From an uncultured Pluralibacter sp. (lineage in GTDB: Bacteria; Pseudomonadota; Gammaproteobacteria; Enterobacterales; Enterobacteriaceae), in NCBI RefSeq assembly GCF_913775985.1, contig NZ_CAJYMB010000032.1, forward strand, positions 59,749 through 123,748: a DNA stretch of 64,000 nt. The letters run 5' to 3'. The notes under the pieces were generated by a model. The model had not been told where the DNA came from, did no database searches, and was given only the letters and a program-made list of their open reading frames with translations. Below are positions 56,101-64,000 of this stretch, piece by piece (within the stretch, counting starts at the first letter, position 1; the number at the start of each line of letters is the position of its first letter). A program made the position numbers and the translations under genes.

Positions 56101-57606
56101 ATGGACGCATTACTTCAACTCAAAGGCATCGACAAAGCGTTCCCGGGCGTAAAGGCGCTCTCCGGCGCTTCTCTGAACGTCTATGCCGGGCGCGTGATGG
56201 CGCTGGTGGGCGAAAACGGCGCCGGTAAATCGACGATGATGAAAGTGCTGACCGGTATCTACCAGAAAGATGCCGGTTCGCTGCGCTGGCTGGGGGAGGA
56301 AACCGTCTTCAACGGCCCTAAATCCTCCCAGGAAGCCGGGATCGGCATTATCCACCAGGAGCTGAACCTGATCCCGCAGCTCACCATTGCCGAAAACATC
56401 TTCCTCGGCCGCGAATTCGTCAACCGCTTCGGCAAAATCGACTGGAAAACCATGTACGCCGAGTCCGACAAGCTGCTGGCCAGACTGAATCTGCGCTTTA
56501 AGAGCGACAGGCTGGTGGGGGATTTGTCGATTGGCGACCAGCAGATGGTTGAAATTGCCAAGGTGCTGAGCTTTGAGTCGAAGGTCATCATCATGGATGA
56601 GCCAACGGACGCCTTGACCGACACTGAAACTGAATCCCTGTTTCGGGTGATCCGCGAGCTGAAAGCCCAGGGGCGCGGCATCGTTTATATCTCGCACCGT
56701 ATGAAAGAGATTTTTGAAATCTGCGATGATGTGACGGTTTTTCGCGACGGGCAGTTTATCGCGGAGCGCGAAGTCTCCTCGCTCACCGAAGATTCGCTGA
56801 TTGAGATGATGGTCGGGCGCAAGCTTGAAGATCAGTATCCGCATCTCGACAAAGCGCCGGGTGATGTCCTGCTGAAAGTGGACAATCTCTGCGGGCCGGG
56901 CGTGGAAAACGTCAGCTTTACCTTGCGTAAAGGGGAAATCCTCGGCGTCGCCGGGCTGATGGGCGCCGGGCGAACCGAGTTAATGAAGGTGCTGTACGGC
57001 GCGCTGCCGCGCAGCAGCGGTTACGTCACGCTTGACGGGCGGGAAGTGGTTGCGAAAACCCCGCAGGACGGCCTGGCGAACGGCATCGTCTACATCTCCG
57101 AAGACCGCAAGCGCGACGGGCTGGTGCTCGGCATGTCGGTGAAAGAGAACATGTCCCTCACCGCGCTGCGCTACTTCAGCCGCACCGGCGGTAGCGTAAA
57201 GCATAAAGAAGAAGCGCTGGCGGTCAGCGATTTTATTCGTCTGTTCAATGTTAAGACGCCTTCAATGGAGCAGGCAATCGGCCTGCTGTCCGGCGGCAAT
57301 CAGCAGAAAGTGGCCATTGCCCGCGGGCTGATGACCCGGCCTAAAGTGCTGATCCTCGACGAACCGACCCGCGGCGTGGACGTGGGCGCTAAAAAAGAGA
57401 TTTACCAGCTTATCAACAAATTTAAAGCCGACGGCCTGAGCATTATCCTCGTCTCCTCCGAGATGCCGGAAGTGCTGGGCATGAGCGATCGCATCATGGT
57501 GATGCACGAAGGGCATCTCGGCGGGGAATTCACGCGCGAGCAGGCCACTCAGGAAGTATTGATGGCTGCCGCTGTGGGCAAGCTTAATCGTGTGAATCAG
57601 GAGTAA
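56101..57606 (+). CDS. rbsA: Ribose ABC transporter ATP-binding protein
   Basis: The ATG at 56101 ([20 protein letters not shown]) gives 501 residues, the E. coli length; a longer frame begins inside rbsD. Two ABC domains are fused. The first has Walker [10 protein letters not shown] (about 38-46) and DEPTDALTD; the second has the degenerate [12 protein letters not shown] in place of Walker A, signature [14 protein letters not shown] and Walker [13 protein letters not shown]. It powers ribose uptake through RbsC. Confidence 0.98.
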   Translation: MDALLQLKGIDKAFPGVKALSGASLNVYAGRVMALVGENGAGKSTMMKVLTGIYQKDAGSLRWLGEETVFNGPKSSQEAGIGIIHQELNLIPQLTIAENIFLGREFVNRFGKIDWKTMYAESDKLLARLNLRFKSDRLVGDLSIGDQQMVEIAKVLSFESKVIIMDEPTDALTDTETESLFRVIRELKAQGRGIVYISHRMKEIFEICDDVTVFRDGQFIAEREVSSLTEDSLIEMMVGRKLEDQYPHLDKAPGDVLLKVDNLCGPGVENVSFTLRKGEILGVAGLMGAGRTELMKVLYGALPRSSGYVTLDGREVVAKTPQDGLANGIVYISEDRKRDGLVLGMSVKENMSLTALRYFSRTGGSVKHKEEALAVSDFIRLFNVKTPSMEQAIGLLSGGNQQKVAIARGLMTRPKVLILDEPTRGVDVGAKKEIYQLINKFKADGLSIILVSSEMPEVLGMSDRIMVMHEGHLGGEFTREQATQEVLMAAAVGKLNRVNQE

Positions 57607-57611
57607 CAAAG

Positions 57612-58577
57612 ATGACTACCCAGGCCGTTTCCGGGCGCCGCTACTTCACCAAAGCGTGGCTGATGGAGCAAAAATCGCTGATTGCGCTGCTGGTGCTGAT
57701 CGCCATCGTGTCGACGCTCAGCCCGAACTTTTTCACGGTTAACAACCTGTTCAACATCCTGCAGCAGACCTCCGTTAACGCCATTATGGCGGTAGGCATG
57801 ACGCTGGTTATTCTGACATCGGGGATCGACCTGTCCGTCGGTTCGCTGCTAGCGCTGACCGGCGCGGTCGCTGCATCAATCGTAGGATTTGAGGTCAACG
57901 CTCTGGTGGCGGTTGCTGCAGCCCTGGCGCTGGGCGCCGCGATTGGTGCCGTCACCGGTGTTATCGTCGCCAAAGGCCGGGTACAGGCGTTCATCGCCAC
58001 GCTGGTGATGATGCTGCTGCTGCGCGGGGTGACGATGGTGTACACCAACGGCAGTCCGATGAGCACCGGTTTTACCGATAACGCGGACGTGTTTGGCTGG
58101 TTTGGCATCGGCCGCCCGCTGGGCATCCCGACGCCGGTATGGATTATGGGCATTGTGTTCCTCGCGGCGTGGTACATGCTGCACCACACTCGCCTGGGCC
58201 GCTACATCTACGCGCTGGGCGGCAATGAAGCCGCTACCCGCCTGTCGGGCATCAGCGTCGATAAAGTGAAGATTATCGTCTACTCGCTGTGCGGGCTGCT
58301 GGCCTCTCTGGCGGGAATTATTGAAGTTGCCCGCCTCTCCTCTGCCCAGCCAACGGCCGGCACCGGCTACGAGCTGGACGCTATCGCCGCAGTGGTGCTC
58401 GGCGGCACCAGCCTTGCGGGCGGTAAAGGTCGCATTGTTGGGACGCTGATCGGCGCATTAATTCTCGGTTTCCTTAATAATGGTTTGAATTTGTTAGGTG
58501 TTTCTTCCTACTACCAGATGATCGTTAAGGCGGTAGTCATACTGCTGGCGGTGCTGGTAGACAACAAAAAACAGTAA
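57612..58577 (+). CDS. rbsC: Ribose ABC transporter permease
   Basis: This 321-residue permease has about ten membrane segments and the sugar-permease loop LGGNEAATRLSGISVDKVKI (about residues 203-222) that contacts RbsA. The length matches E. coli RbsC. It starts 5 nt after rbsA. Confidence 0.98.
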   Translation: MTTQAVSGRRYFTKAWLMEQKSLIALLVLIAIVSTLSPNFFTVNNLFNILQQTSVNAIMAVGMTLVILTSGIDLSVGSLLALTGAVAASIVGFEVNALVAVAAALALGAAIGAVTGVIVAKGRVQAFIATLVMMLLLRGVTMVYTNGSPMSTGFTDNADVFGWFGIGRPLGIPTPVWIMGIVFLAAWYMLHHTRLGRYIYALGGNEAATRLSGISVDKVKIIVYSLCGLLASLAGIIEVARLSSAQPTAGTGYELDAIAAVVLGGTSLAGGKGRIVGTLIGALILGFLNNGLNLLGVSSYYQMIVKAVVILLAVLVDNKKQ

Positions 58578-58605
58578 TAACTGACCCAAACAGGACCTCT
58601 CAGAT

Positions 58606-59496
58606 ATGAACATGAAAAAACTGGCTACCCTGATTTCTGCCGTGGCGCTTAGCGCGACCGTAAGCGCCAACGCGATGGCGAAAGACACTATTGCGCTGGT
58701 AGTTTCCACCCTCAATAACCCGTTCTTTGTTTCCCTGAAAGACGGCGCGCAGAAAGAGGCCGACAAACTGGGCTACAACCTGGTGGTGCTGGATTCCCAG
58801 AATAACCCGGCGAAAGAGCTGGCCAACGTTCAGGATCTGACCGTACGCGGTGCGAAAGTGATGCTGATTAACCCAACCGATTCGGATGCGGTGGGTAACG
58901 CCGTTAAGATGGCGAACCAGGCAAAAATCCCGGTGATCACCCTCGATCGCCAGGCGTCCAAAGGCGACGTGGTGAGCCATATCGCGTCTGATAACGTACT
59001 GGGCGGCAAAATCGCCGGTGACTACATCGCCAAAAAAGTGGGCGAGAGCGCGAAAGTGATTGAGCTGCAGGGTATTGCCGGGACTTCCGCCGCCCGCGAG
59101 CGCGGCGAAGGCTTCCAGCAGGCAGTGGCCGCGCATAAATTTAACGTCCTCGCCAGCCAGCCGGCGGACTTTGACCGCACTAAGGGCCTGAACGTCATGC
59201 AGAACCTGCTGACCGCGCATCCGGACGTGCAGGCCGTATTCGCCCAGAACGACGAAATGGCGCTCGGCGCCCTGCGCGCGCTGCAGACTGCCGGTAAATC
59301 TGACGTGATGGTTGTCGGTTTTGACGGCACGCCGGATGGCGAAAAGGCAGTAAATGATGGCAAACTGGCAGCGACTGTTGCACAGCTGCCGGCGCAAATC
59401 GGCGTTCAGGGCGTCGAAGTGGCTGACAAGCTGCTGAAAGGTGAGAAGGTTCAGGCCAAATATCCTGTTGACCTGAAGCTGGTCATCAAGCAATAA
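58606..59496 (+). CDS. rbsB: Periplasmic ribose-binding protein
   Basis: This 296-residue protein has a signal peptide ([25 protein letters not shown], residues 1-25). The type I periplasmic binding fold begins [16 protein letters not shown] and contains ribose-contacting residues in [10 protein letters not shown] and [15 protein letters not shown]. It delivers ribose to RbsAC and to the Trg chemoreceptor in E. coli. A strong palindrome follows at 59558-59581. Confidence 0.98.
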   Translation: MNMKKLATLISAVALSATVSANAMAKDTIALVVSTLNNPFFVSLKDGAQKEADKLGYNLVVLDSQNNPAKELANVQDLTVRGAKVMLINPTDSDAVGNAVKMANQAKIPVITLDRQASKGDVVSHIASDNVLGGKIAGDYIAKKVGESAKVIELQGIAGTSAARERGEGFQQAVAAHKFNVLASQPADFDRTKGLNVMQNLLTAHPDVQAVFAQNDEMALGALRALQTAGKSDVMVVGFDGTPDGEKAVNDGKLAATVAQLPAQIGVQGVEVADKLLKGEKVQAKYPVDLKLVIKQ

Positions 59497-59557
59497 GTCA
59501 TCGCCGATTCAGGCCGGAAAGAGCCTGAGGGGACAACGTAAAAGAAAAGTGTGGCAC

Positions 59558-59581
59558 GCGCCACCGGGATCCCGGTGGCGC
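59558..59581 (+). repeat. Perfect 24-bp palindrome between rbsB and rbsK
   Basis: Arms GCGCCACCGGGA and its complement form an uninterrupted palindrome centred on GATC, 61 nt after the rbsB stop and 20 nt before rbsK. There is no U-run, so it more likely stabilises the upstream rbsDACB mRNA or lowers rbsK expression than ends transcription. Confidence 0.75.
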
Positions 59582-59601
59582 CCTTTATCGGACTTTAAGA
59601 C

Positions 59602-60531
59602 ATGAAAACCGCAGGAAAACTCGTCGTCCTTGGCAGCATCAATGCCGATCACATTCTCAACCTTGAAAATTTCCCGCGTCCGGGTGAAACCGTCACCGGC
59701 AGCCAGTATCAGGTGGCTTTCGGCGGCAAAGGCGCGAACCAGGCGGTCGCCGCCGGGCGCAGCGGCGCGAATATCGCCTTTATCGCCTGTACCGGCGATG
59801 ACGATACCGGCGAGCGCGTGCGTAAGCAGCTGGCGAGCGACAATATTGATATTGTGCCGGTCAGCGAGATTGCCGGGGAATCCACCGGCGTTGCGCTGAT
59901 ATTCGTGAATGACGAAGGGGAGAATGTTATCGGTATTCACGCCGGGGCTAACGCCGCGCTCTCGATTGAGCTGGTGGAGGCGCAGGCCGCACGTATCGCG
60001 GAGGCCAGCGCCCTGCTGATGCAGCTGGAATCGCCCCTTGAGAGCGTGCTGGCAGCGGCAAAAATCGCGCATCAAAATAACACCACCGTTGCGCTGAACC
60101 CGGCGCCGGCCAGGGAGCTCTCTGATGAACTGCTGGCGCTGGTGGACATTATTACGCCTAACGAAACGGAAGCCGAAAAGCTGACCGGGATCCGTATTGA
60201 AAGCGACGACGATGCGGCAAAAGCGGCGCAGGCGCTGCATGACAAAGGTATTGCGACGGTAATTATCACCCTCGGCAGCCGCGGCGTGTGGGCCAGCCAG
60301 AGCGGTAAAGGCCAGCGTGTGCCGGGCTTTCGCGTTCAGGCCGTTGATACTATTGCTGCAGGTGACACGTTCAACGGCGCGCTGATGACGGCGCTGCTGG
60401 AAGAGAAAACCCTGCCGGAGGCGATCCGCTTTGCCCACGCGGCGGCGGCGATTGCCGTTACCCGCAAAGGCGCGCAGCCTTCCGTCCCCTGGCGCAAAGA
60501 GATTGACGACTTTCTCCATCAGCAGGGGTAA
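59602..60531 (+). CDS. rbsK: Ribokinase
   Basis: This 309-residue PfkB-family kinase phosphorylates ribose at O5. Ribose-binding GSINADHILNLENFPRPGET and GGKGANQAVAA (42-52) are in the N-terminal half. The anion-hole/catalytic motif VDTIAAGDTFNGALM (about 250-264) includes the catalytic Asp. NPAPA and TPNETEAEKLTG are other family markers. It ends 3 nt before rbsR. Confidence 0.98.
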   Translation: MKTAGKLVVLGSINADHILNLENFPRPGETVTGSQYQVAFGGKGANQAVAAGRSGANIAFIACTGDDDTGERVRKQLASDNIDIVPVSEIAGESTGVALIFVNDEGENVIGIHAGANAALSIELVEAQAARIAEASALLMQLESPLESVLAAAKIAHQNNTTVALNPAPARELSDELLALVDIITPNETEAEKLTGIRIESDDDAAKAAQALHDKGIATVIITLGSRGVWASQSGKGQRVPGFRVQAVDTIAAGDTFNGALMTALLEEKTLPEAIRFAHAAAAIAVTRKGAQPSVPWRKEIDDFLHQQG

Positions 60532-60534
60532 TAC

Positions 60535-61527
60535 TTGGCTACCATGAAGGATGTTGCCCGCCTGGCGGGCGTTTCCACCTCAACGGTTTCTCACGTTATC
60601 AATAAAGACCGCTTTGTCAGCGAAGCGATCACGCTCAAGGTGGATGAGGCCATTAAAAGCCTTAACTATGCACCCTCCGCGCTGGCGCGCAGCCTTAAGC
60701 TGAATCAGACCCACACTATCGGCATGCTGATCACTGCCAGTACCAATCCGTTTTATTCGGAGCTGGTGCGCGGCGTGGAGCGCAGCTGCTTCGAGCGCGG
60801 ATACAGTCTGGTGTTGTGTAATACCGAAGGGGACGAGCAGCGGATGAACCGCAATCTCGAAACCCTGATGCAAAAGCGCGTCGACGGTCTGCTGCTGCTG
60901 TGTACCGAAACGCACCAGCCGTCGCAGCAAATAATGCAGCGCTACCCCTCTATTCCGACGGTGATGATGGACTGGGCGCCTTTCGACGGCGACAGCGACC
61001 TGATTCAGGATAACTCCCTGCTCGGCGGTGATATGGCTACCCAATACCTGATTGATAAAGGCTACCGGCGGATTGCCTGCATCGCCGGGCCGCTGGATAA
61101 AACTCCTTCCCGGCTGCGGCTGGAGGGCTACCAGCTGGCGATGGCGCGGGCGGGTATTGCGGTGGAAGACGGTTTTATCATCACCAGCGATTTTGAGTTC
61201 AGCGGCGGGCTGAAGGCGATGCTGGCGCTGCTGGCGCTGCCCGCGCTGCCGCAGGCGGTTTTTGTCGGTAACGATGCGATGGCGGTAGGCGTCTATCAGG
61301 CGCTATACCAGGCGGGCCTGCGGGTTCCGCAGGATATCGCGGTTGTGGGTTATGACGACATCGAACTGGCGCGCTACATGACGCCGCCGTTAACCACTGT
61401 TCATCAGCCAAAAGATGAGCTGGGAGAGCTGGCCATTGACGTGCTGATACACCGCATGGCCAATCCTGCTCAGGCCCAGCAGCGGGTACAGCTGACGCCT
61501 GAATTAATTGTTCGCGGCTCGGCTTAG
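60535..61527 (+). CDS. rbsR: LacI-family ribose repressor RbsR
   Basis: This 330-residue repressor starts at TTG with the LacI helix-turn-helix [27 protein letters not shown] (residues 4-30); an ATG three codons later is the alternative. The effector domain follows, with hinge helix SALARSLK near 50-57 and the ribose-binding core to the end. It represses rbsDACBK via the AGCGAAACGTTTCGCT operator. Its stop overlaps the convergent hsrA stop by 3 nt, with no terminator between. Confidence 0.98.
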   Translation: MATMKDVARLAGVSTSTVSHVINKDRFVSEAITLKVDEAIKSLNYAPSALARSLKLNQTHTIGMLITASTNPFYSELVRGVERSCFERGYSLVLCNTEGDEQRMNRNLETLMQKRVDGLLLLCTETHQPSQQIMQRYPSIPTVMMDWAPFDGDSDLIQDNSLLGGDMATQYLIDKGYRRIACIAGPLDKTPSRLRLEGYQLAMARAGIAVEDGFIITSDFEFSGGLKAMLALLALPALPQAVFVGNDAMAVGVYQALYQAGLRVPQDIAVVGYDDIELARYMTPPLTTVHQPKDELGELAIDVLIHRMANPAQAQQRVQLTPELIVRGSA

Positions 61528-62921
61528 CGCTTTTTGTGCCGCTCCTTGATCATGTTGCGGCCGTCTTTATTCTTCAGCAGCATAAACATCAGCGCCGACA
61601 CGATAGTTATTCCACCCATCGTTATAAAGGTGTAGTGGAACTGCTCGATGGTGTTGGTGCTGTCGAACCCTTCATAGAAACGCAGCACTGCGGCGCTCAC
61701 CGCAACTCCAAGACTTATTGATAGCTGCTGAGTGACTGCCAGCATGCTGTTGCCGCTGCTGGCAGTTTCATCCGTCAGATCGGCAAGGGTAATCGTATTC
61801 ATCGACGTAAACTGCGTGGACATTGCCATTCCCAGCAGGAACAGGGGCAGGATCAGCATCCACACCGGCATTGTTGGCGACTGCAGTGAAAACTGGGCAA
61901 TCATCAGGCCGATAATCACGGTGATGCCGACCAGCGTCCGGCGATAGCCGAACCAGCGCAGCACCTGGGTGACGGTCGATTTTGCGATGATGGATCCGAC
62001 GGCGGTGGGTGCCATCATGCAGCCGGCAATCAGCGCCGGATAGCCAAATCCCACCTGCAGCATCAGCGGCATCAGAAACGGTACGCAGCCGGTGCCCAGG
62101 CGGGTTGCCAGATTACCGGCAATGCCCACGGAAAAGGTTCGCGTTTTAAACAGCGGCAGCGCAATCAGCGGCGTTGGATGGCGGCGGGCATGGCGGATAT
62201 AGGCCAGCAGCAGCAGCAGGCTGAAAACAATCACCCCGAGCGCTATCCACGTTGAAACAATCTTTTCACCAAACAGCTCAATACCGCTGGAAAACAGTAC
62301 GAGGCTCAGACCGAACAGCAAAAAACCTGTCATATCGAAGCTGCGCCGCGGCGTGGTGAAGTTAGGCATATATTTGCGGGCGTACAGCAGGCCGATAATG
62401 CCTATTGGGATATTGATCAGGAAAATCCAGTGCCAGCTGGCCCAGGTAACCAGCACGCCGCCCAGTAACGGGCCCAGAATGGGCCCCACCAGTCCCGGCA
62501 TGGTTACGAAATTGAGAACCGGCAGCAGTTCGCTGCGGGGATAGGCGCGCAGCAGCGCCAGGCGGGCGACCGGCATCATCATCGCCCCGCCGATTCCCTG
62601 AATAATGCGGAATGTCACCAGCTCCGGCAGAGAAGAGGAAAGCGCACAGGCCAGAGAGCCCAGCGTAAACAGGCTCACGGCGGTCATAAATACCCGACGG
62701 GTGCCGAAGCGATCCGCCAGCCAGCCGCTCACGGGAATAAGCATCGCCACCGTCAGGGTATAGCTGATAATTGCCGACTGCATCGCCAGAGGAGAGTGGT
62801 TAAGACTTTGGGCGATGGCGGGGAGCGCGGTGTTTAAGATTGTGGCATCGAGAGCCTGCATGAAGAAGGCCATTGCTGCTATCCACGGCAGTCCGGCCAT
62901 ACTGTGCGCTTTCTTTATCAT
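61524..62921 (-). CDS. hsrA: MFS drug-efflux-type transporter HsrA
   Basis: This 465-residue DHA2-type permease has about 14 membrane segments. Motif A-like [14 protein letters not shown] (about 65-78) and the family start [25 protein letters not shown] are visible. It resembles E. coli HsrA (YieO), about ten residues longer, whose substrate is not firmly known. It abuts yieP upstream, and its stop overlaps that of rbsR. Confidence 0.94.
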   Translation of the reverse strand: MIKKAHSMAGLPWIAAMAFFMQALDATILNTALPAIAQSLNHSPLAMQSAIISYTLTVAMLIPVSGWLADRFGTRRVFMTAVSLFTLGSLACALSSSLPELVTFRIIQGIGGAMMMPVARLALLRAYPRSELLPVLNFVTMPGLVGPILGPLLGGVLVTWASWHWIFLINIPIGIIGLLYARKYMPNFTTPRRSFDMTGFLLFGLSLVLFSSGIELFGEKIVSTWIALGVIVFSLLLLLAYIRHARRHPTPLIALPLFKTRTFSVGIAGNLATRLGTGCVPFLMPLMLQVGFGYPALIAGCMMAPTAVGSIIAKSTVTQVLRWFGYRRTLVGITVIIGLMIAQFSLQSPTMPVWMLILPLFLLGMAMSTQFTSMNTITLADLTDETASSGNSMLAVTQQLSISLGVAVSAAVLRFYEGFDSTNTIEQFHYTFITMGGITIVSALMFMLLKNKDGRNMIKERHKKR

Positions 62922-63626
62922 CTATGCGGTCGCCTGCGCGTTAGGGGCATTCAAAAGGGCCAGGCTAGCCTCGGAGGCGCGCCTGGCGTCGCTGGCCTGG
63001 ATAGCATCAACAATCGCCTGATGCAGATCGAGTTTGATAACCTCATTATTGGTGATGGCAGAGAAGTAGGTCTGGTACACCGAATTAAAGAGCGAGGCGA
63101 AAGAGGTCAGAAACGGATTGCCGCTCATCATATAGATGTGCTCGTGCCAGGCCATATCGACATCAATCCAGCGCTGGCGATCGAAGTGGGTCTTCAGGTA
63201 AATCATCTCTTCCATCAGCGTATTAAGACGGATTTTCTGCTCAACGCTGCCATTAACGGCAGCCAGCATGCAGGCCTGCGGTTCGAGGCTGCTGCGCATG
63301 ATAAGGAAATGATCGACCACTTCGTTAAAGTTACTTTCCGTCATCCACCAGGAGAGCAGCTCCTTATCAAGAAAATTCCAGCTGCTTTTCGGCATGACGC
63401 GGGTGCCAATGCGCGGTCGCGGCAAAACCATACCTTTTGCGGTGAGGGTTTTTACTGCTTCGCGGACGGCGGTGCGGCTTACGCCAAACTGCTGGCCAAG
63501 CTCAATCTCTCCCGGAAGGATGCTTTCAGGCGGATAGTCGCCGGTCAGGATTTTCTGTGCGAGCTTTTCAGCAAGTACCCAGGAGATGTTTTTTTGCGCG
63601 GCCAACTGTTGTGCACTTAATGGCAT
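62922..63626 (-). CDS. yieP: GntR/FadR-family regulator YieP
   Basis: This 234-residue protein has an N-terminal winged helix (about 14-80, ILPGEIELGQQFGVSRTAVREAVKTLTAKGMV) and a C-terminal FCD domain with the metal-ligand histidine in DMAWHEHIYMMSGNPFL. E. coli YieP (230 residues) is a repressor of a volatile-acid/3-hydroxypropionate-related and efflux response, probably including hsrA. It is directly followed by hsrA with no gap, so the two form one unit. Confidence 0.93.
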   Translation of the reverse strand: MPLSAQQLAAQKNISWVLAEKLAQKILTGDYPPESILPGEIELGQQFGVSRTAVREAVKTLTAKGMVLPRPRIGTRVMPKSSWNFLDKELLSWWMTESNFNEVVDHFLIMRSSLEPQACMLAAVNGSVEQKIRLNTLMEEMIYLKTHFDRQRWIDVDMAWHEHIYMMSGNPFLTSFASLFNSVYQTYFSAITNNEVIKLDLHQAIVDAIQASDARRASEASLALLNAPNAQATA

Positions 63627-63776
63627 AGGTGTGATTCCTGTCTTCTCATTACCTGTCTAGTATGCCATTCAGGTACCTAAACCGGTGTCAAAAACGGCAT
63701 TTAGCGCAAAAAATGGCACTTTTACCGCGGTTTCGATGAAAAATAGTGCGAACAGTAAAATAATTCAAATTTATGC

Positions 63777-63804
63777 TTGTCACTTCCGGATAACTCCCTA
63801 TAAT
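63777..63804 (+). promoter_or_regulatory. rRNA operon promoter P1
   Basis: TTGTCA (63777-63782) and TATAAT (63799-63804) are 16 nt apart, followed by GCGCCACCACTGACACGG, as in E. coli rrn P1. The upstream 45 nt are A/T-rich, consistent with an UP element. The GC-rich discriminator fits stringent ppGpp/DksA control. Confidence 0.95.
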
Positions 63805-63896
63805 GCGCCACCACTGACACGGAACAACGGCTTACAGGCCGCCGGGTTAGCGGGGTTTCTCCGGAAACGCCGGCAGAGAAAAGCGAAAATAAACGC

Positions 63897-63924
63897 TTGA
63901 CTCTGAAAGAGGAAAGCGTAATAT
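63897..63924 (+). promoter_or_regulatory. rRNA operon promoter P2
   Basis: TTGACT (63897-63902) and TAATAT (63919-63924) are 16 nt apart, 120 bp downstream of P1, as in E. coli rrn operons. Confidence 0.9.
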
Positions 63925-63961
63925 ACGCCACCTCGCGACAGAGCGCTAAAGCGCGTCGCAC

Positions 63962-64000
63962 TGCTCTTTAACAATTTATCAGACAATCTGTGTGGGCACT
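63962..64000 (+). ncRNA. rRNA leader with boxA; 16S gene lies beyond the window
   Basis: TGCTCTTTAACA (63962-63973) is the canonical boxA antitermination element bound by NusB/S10. The following AATTTATCAGACAATCTGTG matches the conserved leader. In E. coli the 16S sequence starts roughly 150 nt further on, so no mature rRNA is in this window. The gene order rbsR-hsrA-yieP-rrn suggests rrnC. Confidence 0.93.

Noticed and set aside
58600..59493. Open frame of 297 codons opposite rbsB
   Set aside because: Mirror image of rbsB, which is clearly the real gene with signal peptide and operon position.

Overview
This window is the replication-origin region of an enterobacterial chromosome. It carries the order dgo - yidA/yidB - gyrB-recF-dnaN-dnaA - rpmH-rnpA-yidD-yidC-mnmE - yieE/chrR/adeP/yieH - phoU-pstBACS - glmS-glmU - atpCDGAHFEBI - rsmG-mnmG - oriC - mioC-asnC/asnA - viaA-ravA - kup - rbsDACBKR - hsrA-yieP - rRNA operon promoter. 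Protein lengths and sequences are close to those of Escherichia coli. The segment between mnmE and yieE carries a LysR regulator, a DMT exporter pair and a sitABCD-type Mn/Fe transporter where E. coli K-12 carries tnaCAB and other genes. This points to a non-Escherichia member of the Enterobacteriaceae; I cannot name the genus from the sequence.

Region by region. 1-2277: D-galactonate catabolism (dgoD 5' end, dgoA, dgoK, dgoR), with repeated GntR-type operator sequences upstream of dgoR. 2450-5766: an unfamiliar three-gene, translationally coupled envelope operon (secreted outer-membrane-like protein, BamA/TamA-like barrel, DUF4056-type protein). 5953-7324: yidA and yidB. 7380-13631: the dnaA-dnaN-recF-gyrB replication operon, with an unusual 188-nt spacer between dnaN and recF. 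14110-18052: ribosomal protein L34, RNase P protein, membrane insertion and tRNA modification. 18091-23658: accessory segment with LysR, the DMT pair and sitABCD under predicted MntR and Fur control. 23861-27400: yieE (with apparently lost catalytic residues), chrR, adeP, yieH. 27442-32055: the phosphate transport operon behind Pho boxes. 32320-33452: a short AT-rich island with two unfamiliar genes. 33835-37850: glmS, glmU and a regulatory stretch that also encodes a candidate CRP-controlled 17-residue protein. 37850-44716: F1Fo ATP synthase. 45330-48301: rsmG, mnmG and oriC. 48327-53405: mioC, asnC, asnA and ravA-viaA. 53625-63626: potassium uptake, the ribose regulon, hsrA and yieP. 63777-64000: rRNA P1 and P2 promoters and leader; the 16S gene itself lies beyond the window.

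Most of the window is conserved housekeeping sequence. The parts most likely to be new are: (a) the envelope operon at 2.5-5.8 kb; (b) the gene pair at 32.3-33.5 kb, whose larger protein shares the motif pattern of the DUF4056-type protein in (a) but lacks a signal peptide and is followed by a small membrane-anchored protein; and (c) the CRP-flanked small gene between atpC and glmU. All functional statements about these three are inference from sequence layout.
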